This document shows positions 1-8,321 of a DNA stretch of 44,843 nucleotides, in pieces (the first letter of the stretch is position 1; every line of letters starts with the position of its first letter). Location of the stretch: assembly GCA_035906055.1 (NCBI GenBank), contig JAMIFV010000078.1, positions 1 to 44,843 of the forward strand. The letters run 5' to 3'. Origin of the DNA: JAMIFV01 sp035906055 (GTDB lineage Bacteria; Pseudomonadota; Alphaproteobacteria; Rickettsiales; JABCZZ01). The position numbers were made by a program, and so were the translations under genes. The notes below the pieces were generated by a model. The model was not told the DNA's origin and did no database searches. It saw only the letters and a list, made by a program, of their open reading frames with translations.

Positions 1-125
1 CACAGCAGCGCATCCACAAATAGCCGGGTGTTCGTCTGCGCGCGCCGACCGACATGCCCCTTCATGCCGGGCAGCAGGCCTTTGATTCGTTCCCATTGAT
101 CATCGCGTAATGTTTCATTCTGCAT
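1..125 (-). mobile_element. IS5-family transposase, N-terminal part (cut by window edge)
   Basis: The minus strand reads from an ATG at 125 and runs off the left edge: MQNETLRDDQWERIKGLLPG, then MKGHVGRRAQTNTRLFVDALL. The pattern D-x-x-W-x-R-I-x-x-L-L-P-G, followed by a G-R-R-A-x-x-N-x-R-L-F-V-x-A-L-L block, is the typical N-terminus of the IS5 group (IS427/IS1031-like) transposases. A purine-rich stretch (AAGAAGGAGAAAG, reading towards the start) just upstream gives a plausible ribosome-binding site. The DDE catalytic domain lies outside the window, so I cannot tell whether the copy is intact. Confidence 0.75.
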
Positions 126-296
126 GGCTTTCTCCTTCTTGCCATGCAACCGCTAACATCTCAATCTTATGAAATCGTTAATTCAGGACTGCAGCCTAAG
201 GGACGGAGCCGTATGCGTGCAATTCTTTGGCTAATGCTTTCTGGGATTTACGCAGGGGAATCCGCGTGGAACGCGGATGGGGACGGCTAGTCCCCA
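126..296. other. IS5 flank with two adjacent inverted repeats
   Basis: No gene is visible. Two perfect hairpins stand side by side: ATCCGCGT (260-267) with ACGCGGAT (271-278), and GGGGAC (279-284) with GTCCCC (290-295). They follow directly after the stop of the small membrane protein gene on the minus strand and could act as its terminator. There is no T-run, so they could instead belong to the IS end. The element's outer boundary cannot be fixed from one side. Confidence 0.4.
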
Positions 297-656
297 CTAA
301 ATAAGTCTATAAAGGCCGTAAACAATCCCCGCCTGCGACACAAGGCCGATGCAGAGCTTCAGCACATGCGTCTGGCGGGCGGCGAGGAACACCGTGCCAA
401 GCGCACACCAGCAATAGAGCAGCACGAACAGCAGCGCGTTGCGGTCGTTGAACACATGCAGCCTGTCACGGAAACTGTAGAACAGCACTGCGGCCAGCAT
501 TAACCCGATGCCAAGCACGAACAGGTAGGAAGTGCAATCCGGAGCGCGCCATACTTTAATGCCGCGCCACACGAGCAACGCCGTAAGCAGTATGGAGATC
601 ACCACTACCGCTTCAAGCTGCCACAGCAAGATTGCCTGTTCGAGAACATTGTCCAT
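297..656 (-). CDS. small multi-pass membrane protein, unknown function
   Basis: About 119 residues with four likely membrane segments (roughly residues 12-32, 43-61, 75-93 and 98-117), joined by short charged loops. I recognise no family and no catalytic motif. The start at 656 (MDNVLEQAILLWQ) is chosen because AAGGTG lies about 7 bases upstream; in-frame GTG (677) and ATG (662) starts are also possible. It stands alone between IS5 sequence and the lytic transglycosylase, and twin hairpins follow its stop. Confidence 0.6.
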   Translation of the reverse strand: MDNVLEQAILLWQLEAVVVISILLTALLVWRGIKVWRAPDCTSYLFVLGIGLMLAAVLFYSFRDRLHVFNDRNALLFVLLYCWCALGTVFLAARQTHVLKLCIGLVSQAGIVYGLYRLI

Positions 657-949
657 CTGCATCACCTTCAGCGTCACTTACACCTGAAGTATAATGGATG
701 ATGATTAAAAAATCATTATAATTTAAATGGTTGATAAACTTTTAGTAAAATTTATGCCAATGTTTCAAGCAACGTGGCCAAGATCGCCCCTGAGCAGGTA
801 CAACCTGCTGCAGTACGGGCATTGGATGCGCCCGTTATGCTCGTCGACATGCAGGTAAACGCGCGGGTGGCCAAGCCCTCCCTTGCCGCCATCGCAGGCG
901 ACATCATGCTTATCTACTTCAATAATTTCTACGGGCTGCATGGGAATTC
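657..949. other. Intergenic gap: AT-rich palindrome and a doubtful short frame
   Basis: The left half is AT-rich and carries a perfect 16-base palindrome, ATGATT-AAAA-AATCAT (701-716), probably part of the promoter region of the small membrane protein. The right half has a plus-strand open frame from a GTG near 773 to a TAA at 951-953, about 59 codons (VAKIAPEQVQPAAVRALDAP...). It has no visible ribosome-binding site and no recognisable similarity, so I do not call it a gene. It could be the tail of a decayed gene. Confidence 0.35.
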
Positions 950-2125
950 CTAATAGTCAAAAACGAACATGTTGGCGTTCTTATTTGCATGCGCAGCCGC
1001 GTTCTTGTCAAGGGCGGCGGCAGCGGCGGAGCGTGTTTTAGGCGCGAACTGCCCCCTGGCAGCCGTGGATGTGCCGACTGTGGACAGACCGGTGGAAGAC
1101 CTCGCTTCGCCTGTGCTGCGGGTGAGGCTAACCACTTTCACAGGCTTGCTGATAGCGCCGTTTTGCGGCGCATCCATCCCATTGCCGGGTGCGGCAGCCT
1201 GCGGTTTGGCAATAGCATCCATGGCGGCTGCTTCCGAGGGCTTAAGCGCCACCACCTTTACTGCCTTGCCTGCGGCCGCTTCAGAAGCGGGGGGCGAATT
1301 ATGCACGATGATATCGTCGCTGCCGCCGTCCTTCCTGGGCCTTACCACCAGCACGCCCTTTTCACGCGAAAGCGTGCGCTTGTCGTTAGAGGTAACGCTG
1401 ATGCTGCGCAGCTTAATCGAACGATAGGAAGGACGCACAAGCTGTGAAGACGTAGCAGCCCTTGCCATCTGCACCGAGGGTTGCGGACTTGGATTGAGCA
1501 CCGGCCTGCCCGCACGGGCGTCGGCCACCTTGGAAACGATCCTGCTCCATGCGCCAAACACACGCTGGGCATACGGGCTACCGAAGGAATCGGTCTTGGA
1601 GTGGTAGGACCCCGTCGCCTTGCGCCAGGAGCCTTCATTGAGGAAATTGCGTTTCAGGAAGCTGGCCGCATACCCCACATTATAGGCGGGGTCAAACGCC
1701 TGCTCAATGCTTGCGAACGCGGTGGGGTGGTGGCGCAGGTTCACCTGCATGCACCCCACGTCGATGCTGTTATAGCCTGCGGCGCGGAATTTGTTTACGG
1801 CTGCCACGGCTTCATCTTTCGTGTCGAAGAAATAACCACGGCCATTGACGTTGATCGTCCATGGCCAGGGCAGGTTCAGGCCGAGGCCGCGATGGAAACG
1901 GCCTGATTCGGACGAGGCGATAGCTGCCAGCAAATGTTCAGGAATACCGTACTGGCGTTCATGCCGCGGCAGGTAGCGCGTGCAGAGTTTCGCGCCTTCA
2001 ATGAGCGCGCCTTCTTGCGCGTTGGCAGCCTGAGCCGGTGACAATGGGGAAAATGCCATCCACGCCGCACATACTGCAGCGAACAAAGAGGCGCGTCTCG
2101 TCGTCCGGGCGGATGATGTAACCAT
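950..2125 (-). CDS. Secreted lytic transglycosylase (SLT domain)
   Basis: Cleaves peptidoglycan glycan strands in the periplasm. The N-terminus is a signal peptide: arginines, a hydrophobic core, then a likely cleavage after A-Q-A near residue 33. The catalytic domain spans about 44-200. It has the expected Glu at 73 in ASSESGRF, the SIDVGCMQVNLR block (120-131) typical of lysozyme-like transglycosylases, and a GSYHSK/YAQRVF segment. The C-terminal half (about 210-391) is low-complexity Ala/Lys/Pro-rich without a known domain. Such proteins often serve secretion or pilus systems, and Tad pilus genes lie about 33 kb away, but that link is speculation. The start is the ATG at 2125; the ribosome-binding site is weak. 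Confidence 0.85.
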   Translation of the reverse strand: MVTSSARTTRRASLFAAVCAAWMAFSPLSPAQAANAQEGALIEGAKLCTRYLPRHERQYGIPEHLLAAIASSESGRFHRGLGLNLPWPWTINVNGRGYFFDTKDEAVAAVNKFRAAGYNSIDVGCMQVNLRHHPTAFASIEQAFDPAYNVGYAASFLKRNFLNEGSWRKATGSYHSKTDSFGSPYAQRVFGAWSRIVSKVADARAGRPVLNPSPQPSVQMARAATSSQLVRPSYRSIKLRSISVTSNDKRTLSREKGVLVVRPRKDGGSDDIIVHNSPPASEAAAGKAVKVVALKPSEAAAMDAIAKPQAAAPGNGMDAPQNGAISKPVKVVSLTRSTGEARSSTGLSTVGTSTAARGQFAPKTRSAAAAALDKNAAAHANKNANMFVFDY

Positions 2126-2228
2126 ACTTATCTATATCGCTTAATGCCTGTAACGGCAAGCTCTTAAGGGGATGACGCCATTATTATCCCGCAAAACCAT
2201 TAACATCTTATGAAAGTAATTCAGCCGG

Positions 2229-3257
2229 TTATTTTGCTATTGATTTAGGGGCGATTCCCTTGTGGAACGCAGGCAGCGTTTGTTCCTTCACGGGCGCATT
2301 CCCCTTCAGGTCCCACAGCAGCCCGGAGGGCAGCGCCGCCCTGTCGGACAGCAGCCAGCCGGTCACGTCCTGCGCGGGCACGTCGCGGTTCAGGTCACGC
2401 AGCAGCATATGATAGCCCTTGGGATAATAGGCGAATGTCGCAGGCGTATGCACGGTGGAAAGCGCGCTTTGCACGGCTGCTTTCGGTATCACCTGATCGT
2501 TGTCCCCGTACAGCACCAGCATCGGCACCCTGAGCGTGTGCATGTTGTCATAGCCCGCCCCCATCAGCCGCACCAGCCCCAGCAGGCTGTCGGCACGCGA
2601 ACCTTTGAGCACCAGCGGATCGCGCCCAAGCTCGCGCAGCATGGGGATATTGTCGGATGCCATTATTTTTAATCCTTCGCCGGTGAATATCTTATCCGGC
2701 ACGATATGCGATACCAGCCACAATGTGCTGCGGTAGAAAGGGTTCATCGCCTCCCCGCCCCACACGGCGGGCGCTGATAGTATCACGCCGTCCACCTGCG
2801 GCGCATCGGCGCGTGAAAACGCCGCAATGGCCACCGCGCCCCCCATGCTTTCGCCCATGACATAAACAGGCGTCTGCGGGTGATGTTTCTTCAGCACCGT
2901 CACCATGTCCCAGAGGTCGGATACGAGATTATCCTCGCCCGGCCAGATGCCCGCGTTCGGCGACGCGCCGAAACCGCGCTGGTCATAGGCATAGACGGCA
3001 ACGCCCTGCCTGCTGAGGAATTCACCCGGCAGGGTAAAGGCATTGCTGTAATCATTCATGCCGTGCAACCCGATGATGACCGCTTTGGGCGCCGCCTTAG
3101 GCAGCCAGGAGCGCATCGGCAGGCGCGCGCCGTCAGAGGCGACCAGCGCATCAAGCTGAAGAACAGGCTCGTGGCGTTTCGCAGAAAATTCCTGCACCTG
3201 CGGATCTGCGCAGGCAACACATAGCAGGCAAGCCAGCGCTGTCAGGAACCGTTTCAT
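2229..3257 (-). CDS. Alpha/beta hydrolase, monoacylglycerol-lipase-like, probable lipoprotein
   Basis: An esterase/lipase of the serine-aminopeptidase S33/monoglyceride lipase type. It shows the oxyanion region IIGLHGMNDYSNAF, the YDQRGFGAS strand, nucleophile Ser137 in GESMGG, an Asp in LYGDNDQVIP and a His in KGYHMLLRD. The N-terminus is hydrophobic and ends in C-V-A-C-A at Cys16, a near-lipobox, so membrane anchoring is likely but not certain. The start at 3257 is preferred over longer in-frame versions because it begins the signal sequence four bases after the nuoF stop. It is the last gene of the nuo transcription unit. The substrate cannot be told from the sequence. Confidence 0.85.
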   Translation of the reverse strand: MKRFLTALACLLCVACADPQVQEFSAKRHEPVLQLDALVASDGARLPMRSWLPKAAPKAVIIGLHGMNDYSNAFTLPGEFLSRQGVAVYAYDQRGFGASPNAGIWPGEDNLVSDLWDMVTVLKKHHPQTPVYVMGESMGGAVAIAAFSRADAPQVDGVILSAPAVWGGEAMNPFYRSTLWLVSHIVPDKIFTGEGLKIMASDNIPMLRELGRDPLVLKGSRADSLLGLVRLMGAGYDNMHTLRVPMLVLYGDNDQVIPKAAVQSALSTVHTPATFAYYPKGYHMLLRDLNRDVPAQDVTGWLLSDRAALPSGLLWDLKGNAPVKEQTLPAFHKGIAPKSIAK

Positions 3258-3261
3258 CGGC

Positions 3262-4542
3262 TTATGCTGCGTGCCTGGCCTGATATTCGTGCAGACGGCG
3301 TTCCACTTCCGGCCTGAAATGGCGGAACAGGCCCTGAATGGGCCATGCGGCGGCATCGCCCAGCGCGCAGATCGTATGGCCTTCAATGCGCGTGGTGATG
3401 TCGAGCAGGTGGTCGATGTCGGCAGGCGCGGCATCGCCTTTCACCATGCGTTCCATCATGCGCCACATCCAGCCCGTGCCCTCGCGGCAGGGCGTGCACT
3501 GGCCGCAGGACTCGTGCATGTAGAACTTGGAAAGCCTTGCGATGGCTTTTACGAGATCGGTGGATTTGTCCATCACGATCACGGCGGCAGTGCCCAGGCC
3601 GGACTTCACGTTGCGCAGGGAATCGAAATCCATCAGCACGTCGTCGCAGATGGATTTGGGGATCATCGGCACGGACGAACCGCCGGGAATGACGGCCAGC
3701 AGGTTGTCCCACCCGCCGCGCACACCGCCTGCGTGTTTTTCAATGAGTTCCTTCAGCGGAATGCCCATCTCCTCTTCCACGTTGCAGGGATTGTTCACAT
3801 GGCCGGAAATGCAGAACACCTTGGTGCCGGTGTTGTTGGGGCGGCCAATAGCCGCGAACCATGCCGGGCCACGGCGCAGGATTTCGGAAACCACCGCGAT
3901 GCTTTCCACGTTATTCACCGTGGTGGGGCACCCCCACACGCCCATGGCGGCGGGGAATGGCGGTTTCAGGCGCGGCTGGCCTTTTTTACCTTCCAGCGAT
4001 TCGATAAGCGCAGTTTCTTCACCGCAGATATAAGCCCCTGCCCCGCGATGTACAAACACGTCAAAATCATACCCTGAACCGCAGGCGTTCTTGCCAAGCA
4101 GACCGGCAGCGCGCGCTTCGTCGATAGCAAATTCCAGATGGTCGGCTTCGGTGGAGAATTCGCCGCGGATGTAAATATACGCAGCCACGGCGCGGATGGC
4201 AAAACCGGCGATGAGGCAGCCTTCGATCAGCTTATGCGGATCATGGCGCATCATGTCGCGGTCCTTGCAGGTTCCGGGCTCGCCTTCGTCGGCATTCACC
4301 ACGAGGTAGGACGGCCTGCCGTCGGATTTCTTGGGCATGAACGACCATTTCATGCCGGTGGAAAAGCCAGCACCGCCGCGACCGCGAAGGCCGGATGCCT
4401 TCACCTCCTCGATGATCGCGTCGGGGCCTTTGGCCAGAATATCCCTGGTCGTGCTCCAGTCGCCGCGCTTCCTTGCGCCTGCCAGCTTCCAATCCTCGAA
4501 ACCATAGAGATTGGTGAATATGCGGTCTTGGTCCTTCAACAT
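3262..4542 (-). CDS. nuoF: NADH-quinone oxidoreductase subunit F
   Basis: The NADH- and FMN-binding subunit of complex I (51 kDa), which takes electrons from NADH at the tip of the peripheral arm. Visible signatures are GLRGRGGAGFSTGMKW (51-66, NADH site), ADEGEPGTCKDRD, the FMN-site GAGAYICGEETALIESLEG and the 4Fe-4S (N3) ligands in ESCGQCTPCREG with a further Cys in HTICALGD. At 426 residues the length is normal. The ATG at 4542 overlaps the preceding gene's stop as TAATG. It is normally followed by nuoG; here a hydrolase follows instead. Confidence 0.97.
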   Translation of the reverse strand: MLKDQDRIFTNLYGFEDWKLAGARKRGDWSTTRDILAKGPDAIIEEVKASGLRGRGGAGFSTGMKWSFMPKKSDGRPSYLVVNADEGEPGTCKDRDMMRHDPHKLIEGCLIAGFAIRAVAAYIYIRGEFSTEADHLEFAIDEARAAGLLGKNACGSGYDFDVFVHRGAGAYICGEETALIESLEGKKGQPRLKPPFPAAMGVWGCPTTVNNVESIAVVSEILRRGPAWFAAIGRPNNTGTKVFCISGHVNNPCNVEEEMGIPLKELIEKHAGGVRGGWDNLLAVIPGGSSVPMIPKSICDDVLMDFDSLRNVKSGLGTAAVIVMDKSTDLVKAIARLSKFYMHESCGQCTPCREGTGWMWRMMERMVKGDAAPADIDHLLDITTRIEGHTICALGDAAAWPIQGLFRHFRPEVERRLHEYQARHAA

Positions 4543-5321
4543 TACTTCTGCTCCGGCAACGGTTGGGCTTTTTGTTGTTTCAAGGTATCGCGGATAGCGG
4601 CGTTTGCGATCATGTTTTCGGCGATCAGCACTTCCATCGGCCCGTTGGCAAACGACGAAACGGCATAGGCCTGAAACACGACCTTCACGCCTTCCGGGGT
4701 CAGCAGCACGGTGCAGCTCTTGCACTCGGTGGGGGTAAGGAATTCACCGCCGAAACCTTCGATGGCGTCATGGAACACTTCGCCTTCCGGTTCGGCGGAA
4801 AGCGCATCATAAATATATTTATTGAGCGTCTTGAGGTCGGAAAAAATATCCGGGCTGGCCAACCGCCTGCCGCTGGCAAGATCGATTATGGCGCCCTCTA
4901 CCGTGCCGTTGCCATGCGCACCACCGGTGAACGCCCAGCTTTCAAGACGCAAACCCAGGAACGTGGGCGACTGGAAGGAAACCTCAAAATTATAGGTGGA
5001 AGAAGAAGGCTCCTCGCTCGTTTCCTGATCCGTTTCCACGCCAGCGCATTTCTGCTTTTCGGCAAGCCCACGGAAATAGGCGTTGAGTTGCTTTTCCTTT
5101 TCCGCGTCCTTCAGCCCGGTGATGAAGGGAACGTGCACATCGGCAAGGCACAGGCACTCGTTGAAACCTTCCGTGCCTTCCGGTCTGCAACTGGCATTGG
5201 CAAACAGCCCGCTCTGGAATTCCTGATTGTCCACATTCACATCCGCACAGGCAGGCGACGCCGCGCAGAGCAACAGCCCCGCTGCAACGATCCCCCCGGC
5301 GCTGTGGCGAACAGACATCAT
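4542..5321 (-). CDS. Secreted DUF3298-like protein inserted between nuoE and nuoF
   Basis: 259 residues with a signal peptide (cleavage near PACA-DV, residue 27), so exported. The middle and C-terminal parts resemble the DUF3298 (RsiV/PdaC-associated) domain: SWAFTGGAHGNGT, then D-L-A-S-G-R-R-L and D-I-F-S-D-L-K-T-L-N-K. Several Cys (CRPEG, CLCLAD, CKSC) could form periplasmic disulphides. It is translationally linked on both sides: its ATG overlaps the nuoE stop (ATGA) and its TAA overlaps the nuoF ATG. Why an exported protein is made with a cytoplasmic-arm complex I subunit is not evident. Confidence 0.75.
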   Translation of the reverse strand: MMSVRHSAGGIVAAGLLLCAASPACADVNVDNQEFQSGLFANASCRPEGTEGFNECLCLADVHVPFITGLKDAEKEKQLNAYFRGLAEKQKCAGVETDQETSEEPSSSTYNFEVSFQSPTFLGLRLESWAFTGGAHGNGTVEGAIIDLASGRRLASPDIFSDLKTLNKYIYDALSAEPEGEVFHDAIEGFGGEFLTPTECKSCTVLLTPEGVKVVFQAYAVSSFANGPMEVLIAENMIANAAIRDTLKQQKAQPLPEQK

Positions 5322-5926
5322 GCGGTCTTTTTTTCCTTCAGGCTGGTGAGTCCTGAGGCTGGCTCGGACGATCTGCGCCCCGACCGCGAACCCGGCTGCG
5401 GCGGCTTGCCGGATGCGAACGAGTCGATAAGCTCCACCACGTTCTCCGGCGTCAGGTCTTCATAGAAATGTTTGCCCACCTGCATCATCGGCGCATTCAC
5501 ACAAGCACCGAGGCACTCCACTTCGCGCAGCGTGAACATGCCGTCCGGCGTGGTCTGGCCTGTCTTTATGCCTAAATGCTTCTCGCATGCCTGTTTAACT
5601 CCGTCCGAACCGCGCAGCCAGCACGGCGTGGTGGTGCATACTTCCAGCACATGCCTGCCGACCGGCGAAAGATTATACATCGTGTAGAACGACGCCACCT
5701 CATACACGCGCACGGGCGCCATGCCCAGCATGTGGGCAATCACATCCATCGCCACGCGCGGCAACCAGCCTTCGTGCTGATCCTGCGCCAGCGCCAGAAG
5801 GGGCATAACGGCAGAGGCCTGCTTACCTGCGGGATAGCGTGCGATGATTCGCTGCGCCTGCGCAAGATTGGCCTCGGTGAAAGCGAAATGCGCGGGCTGT
5901 TCAAACGGTGTGTGGGCGTGGCTCAT
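5318..5926 (-). CDS. nuoE: NADH-quinone oxidoreductase subunit E
   Basis: The 24 kDa thioredoxin-fold subunit that pairs with NuoF. The 2Fe-2S (N1a) ligands are all present: C97 and C102 in VCTTTPCWL, and C138 and C142 in CLGACVNAP. The first half has the usual helical bundle ending in VYEVASFYTMY. A basic, Pro/Ser-rich tail of about 30 residues follows the core, as in many alphaproteobacterial NuoE proteins. The gene is separated from nuoD by an unknown secreted protein and overlaps the DUF3298-like gene by four bases. Confidence 0.96.
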   Translation of the reverse strand: MSHAHTPFEQPAHFAFTEANLAQAQRIIARYPAGKQASAVMPLLALAQDQHEGWLPRVAMDVIAHMLGMAPVRVYEVASFYTMYNLSPVGRHVLEVCTTTPCWLRGSDGVKQACEKHLGIKTGQTTPDGMFTLREVECLGACVNAPMMQVGKHFYEDLTPENVVELIDSFASGKPPQPGSRSGRRSSEPASGLTSLKEKKTA

Positions 5927-5934
5927 AACGATTC

Positions 5935-6549
5935 CTAAAACCAGCGGCGATAGAGTTCATATAGCAGGGTCTCGCCTTTATTGGCAGAACCATGCAGCAC
6001 CATATCCCCTTCAAGGAAGATGGTGGAAGGCTTGGTCACTATGGTGCAACGGTACGTGAAGAGCGGCTTGTCACCCATTTTAAGGATGAGGTCGGATTTT
6101 TCTTCGCCTTCGATAACCTCATATTTTTTGGCGGTCTTGGTGGTCTTGTCAAAAGACATCATGGTCAGAGCCTGCGCGGTGTCGTCGATCGAATTGGCGT
6201 TGCGCAGCACCCCATAAAATTTTTCGGGATCGAAGGTGATGTAATAATGCGGGAAGCGCTTGTTCTCTTTATGAAGCGTGCCTTCCGGGCTTTCCCTGAA
6301 ATAAACACGCTTCCACATACCGCCCATGATGTCACCGGCTAGGCATGGCTTCACCTCGGGTTTATGGCTGGGTAGGTCCACTTCCTTTAGCTTTTTCTTA
6401 CGTTCCTCGTTCTTGAGAAGCCACAGCTTCTGCCGGGCAACCGCCTCGGGGCTGACTACATTTTTCCATCTGGGATCCCCCTCTGCGCTGGCGCCGGTGG
6501 AAACCGCAAACGCGGCTAAGAGGATTGCAGGCAAAAGCAGCTTTTTCAT
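5935..6549 (-). CDS. Secreted protein of unknown function between nuoD and nuoE
   Basis: 204 residues with a clear signal peptide (MKKLLLPAILLAAFAVSTG, cleavage near ASA-EG at 23). The mature protein is basic with a charged helix (KNEERKKKLKEVDLP) and a likely beta-rich C-terminal part (YYITFDPEKFYGVL, LFTYRCTIVTKPSTIFLEGD). Two cysteines occur (CLAGD, YRCTIV). No family is recognised. It overlaps the nuoD stop as ATGA and lies eight bases before nuoE, so it belongs to the nuo transcription unit. A role in complex I assembly or an unrelated envelope function are both possible. Confidence 0.7.
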   Translation of the reverse strand: MKKLLLPAILLAAFAVSTGASAEGDPRWKNVVSPEAVARQKLWLLKNEERKKKLKEVDLPSHKPEVKPCLAGDIMGGMWKRVYFRESPEGTLHKENKRFPHYYITFDPEKFYGVLRNANSIDDTAQALTMMSFDKTTKTAKKYEVIEGEEKSDLILKMGDKPLFTYRCTIVTKPSTIFLEGDMVLHGSANKGETLLYELYRRWF

Positions 6550-7724
6550 CGGTCGATCTCCCCAAACACAATGTCCTGAGTACCAATTACCGTAACGACG
6601 TCTGCCAGCAGGTGGCCTTTGGTCATGAATTCAAGCGACTGCAGATGGGCAAACCCCGGCGCGCGGATCTTGCAACGATACGGCTTATTGCTGCCGTCCG
6701 CAATCAGATAAACGCCGAATTCGCCCTTGGGGGCTTCCACGGCCATGTAGGTTTCCCCGGCAGGCACATGATAGCCTTCGGTGTAGAGCTTGAAATGGTG
6801 GATCAGGGCTTCCATCGACTGCTTCATCAGCGCGCGCTTGGGCGGGGTGATCTTGGGATCTTCGCTAACTACCGGCCCTTGCGGCATTTTTTCGATGCAC
6901 TGCTTAATGAGCTTTAGTGACTGGCGCATCTCTTCCATACGGATGAGGTAGCGGTCCCAGCAATCTCCATGCTTGCCTACGGGCACGTCGAATTCCAGCT
7001 CACTGTAGATATCGTAGGGCTGGCTTTTACGCAGGTCCCACGCGATGCCGGAGCCGCGCAGCATCGGGCCGGAGAAGCCCCAGTCCAGCGCCTGACTCGC
7101 GGAAACCACACCCACATCCACCAGCCTCTGTTTCCAGATACGGTTTTCGGTAAGCAGGTTGTCCACGTCGTCGAGGTATTTGGTGAAGCCGTTCGCCCAT
7201 TTGAGGATGTCTTCTTCCATCCCGGCGGGAATATCCTGATGCACACCGCCCGGACGGATATAGGCCGAATGGAACCGCGCACCCGATGCGCGCTCATAGA
7301 AAGCGAGCACTTTTTCGCGCTCCTCGAACAGCCAGAGCAACGGTGTCATCGCCCCAACGTCAAGGGCTTGCGTGGTGACGTTAAGGATATGGTTTAAGAT
7401 GCGTGTAAGCTCGCAGAACAGCACGCGGATATACTGCCCGCGCCGTGGCACTTCGCATCCGAGCAGTTTTTCCACCGCCAGCGAGTAGCAATGCTCCAGC
7501 GACATGGGCGATACATAATCGAGGCGGTCAAAATAAGGCAGCGCCTGAAGATAGGTTTTATACTCAATGAGTTTTTCCGTTCCGCGATGCAGCAGGCCGA
7601 TATGCGGGTCGGCACGCTCGATCACCTCGCCGTCCATTTCCAGTACGAGGCGCAATACACCATGCGCCGCCGGATGCTGCGGACCAAAGTTGATCGTGAT
7701 GTTCTTTACGGTTTGTTCGGTCAT
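6546..7724 (-). CDS. nuoD: NADH-quinone oxidoreductase subunit D
   Basis: The 49 kDa subunit that forms the quinone-binding cavity with NuoB, related to NiFe-hydrogenase large subunits. 392 residues, normal length. It shows NFGPQHPAAHGVLRLVLEMDGE near the N-terminus, HIGLLHRGTEKLIEYKTY, LDYVSPMSLEHCYSLAVEKL, ARFHSAYIRPGG and the C-terminal QDIVFGEIDR ending typical of the family. It starts within the stop of the upstream acetyltransferase gene (ATGA) and ends overlapping the next gene. Confidence 0.97.
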   Translation of the reverse strand: MTEQTVKNITINFGPQHPAAHGVLRLVLEMDGEVIERADPHIGLLHRGTEKLIEYKTYLQALPYFDRLDYVSPMSLEHCYSLAVEKLLGCEVPRRGQYIRVLFCELTRILNHILNVTTQALDVGAMTPLLWLFEEREKVLAFYERASGARFHSAYIRPGGVHQDIPAGMEEDILKWANGFTKYLDDVDNLLTENRIWKQRLVDVGVVSASQALDWGFSGPMLRGSGIAWDLRKSQPYDIYSELEFDVPVGKHGDCWDRYLIRMEEMRQSLKLIKQCIEKMPQGPVVSEDPKITPPKRALMKQSMEALIHHFKLYTEGYHVPAGETYMAVEAPKGEFGVYLIADGSNKPYRCKIRAPGFAHLQSLEFMTKGHLLADVVTVIGTQDIVFGEIDR

Positions 7725-8230
7725 ACCACAACGTCATCCAGAAAACGGTGCATGATATGCACATCGGTTAAGCCATTCACCGCGTGGCGGAAAGCCTTGG
7801 GCACAGTGCCCACGATCTTGAAGCCCATCTTCTGCCAGAGATTGACGGCGGGGATATTGCTTGCCACCACGAAGTTGAACTGCATCGCCTGATAGCCCAG
7901 CTTTTTGGCTTCCCTGAGTGATGCATGGCACATGGCCTGCGCGATGCCCTTGGTGCGGTAATTCTTATGTACCATATACCCTGCATTGGCGATATGATTG
8001 CCAAAACCCGGCTTGTTGGTGCGGATGGTGAAGGTGCCCACCACGTTATCGCCATGCGTCACCACAAACCCATGGCAGCCATTGCGGACCCAGATATCCT
8101 TGGCCTGCTCCTGCGTCATGTCAGGCGCATACGTATAGGTGTCGCCATGGCTGATCACTTCCTTGAAGATCTGCCAGATGCCCAGCCAGTCGTCATCCGT
8201 TGCGGCGCGTATTTTCCATTCTTCCGACAT
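7721..8230 (-). CDS. GNAT-family acetyltransferase inside the nuo operon
   Basis: 169 residues with a GNAT fold. The N-terminal IRAATDDDWLGIWQIFKEVI resembles the usual PxDxxxI opening. The acetyl-CoA region is YMVHKNYRTKGIAQAMCHASLREAKKLGY, and a following segment reads VASNIPAVNLWQKMGFKIVGTVP (the N-x-x-A-x-x-x-W-x-K-x-G-F motif). It is close to single-domain N-acyltransferases whose substrate cannot be guessed. It lies between nuoC and nuoD, overlaps nuoD by four bases, and is separated from nuoC by a palindromic repeat. Confidence 0.85.
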   Translation of the reverse strand: MSEEWKIRAATDDDWLGIWQIFKEVISHGDTYTYAPDMTQEQAKDIWVRNGCHGFVVTHGDNVVGTFTIRTNKPGFGNHIANAGYMVHKNYRTKGIAQAMCHASLREAKKLGYQAMQFNFVVASNIPAVNLWQKMGFKIVGTVPKAFRHAVNGLTDVHIMHRFLDDVVV

Positions 8231-8241
8231 TCAAAATACTC

Positions 8242-8302
8242 CGTCTTTCCGGCGGACGCCGGAATCCAGTTGATCCATGTCCCGGCCCACGCCGGGATGA
8301 CA
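8242..8302. repeat. Dispersed imperfect palindrome (copy 1), inside nuo operon
   Basis: The copy starts GTCTTTCCGGCGGACGCCGG, continues to GAATCCA, and ends CCGGGATGAC. CCGGCG-GA-CGCCGG is a tight inner hairpin, and the outer ends are inverted (GTC...GAC). It is the only sizeable gap in the nuo operon. The same layout occurs near 12980, 18800, 30195 and 44004. Confidence 0.6.
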
Positions 8303-8321
8303 AAATGCTAATTCTCTGCGC

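Noticed and set aside
773..953. Short plus-strand frame before the transglycosylase stop
   Set aside because: No ribosome-binding site or similarity; kept only as a note in the gap entry.
3258..3434. Longer N-terminus for the alpha/beta hydrolase
   Set aside because: It would run back into nuoF in another frame and bury the signal sequence; the start at 3257 gives a proper exported protein.
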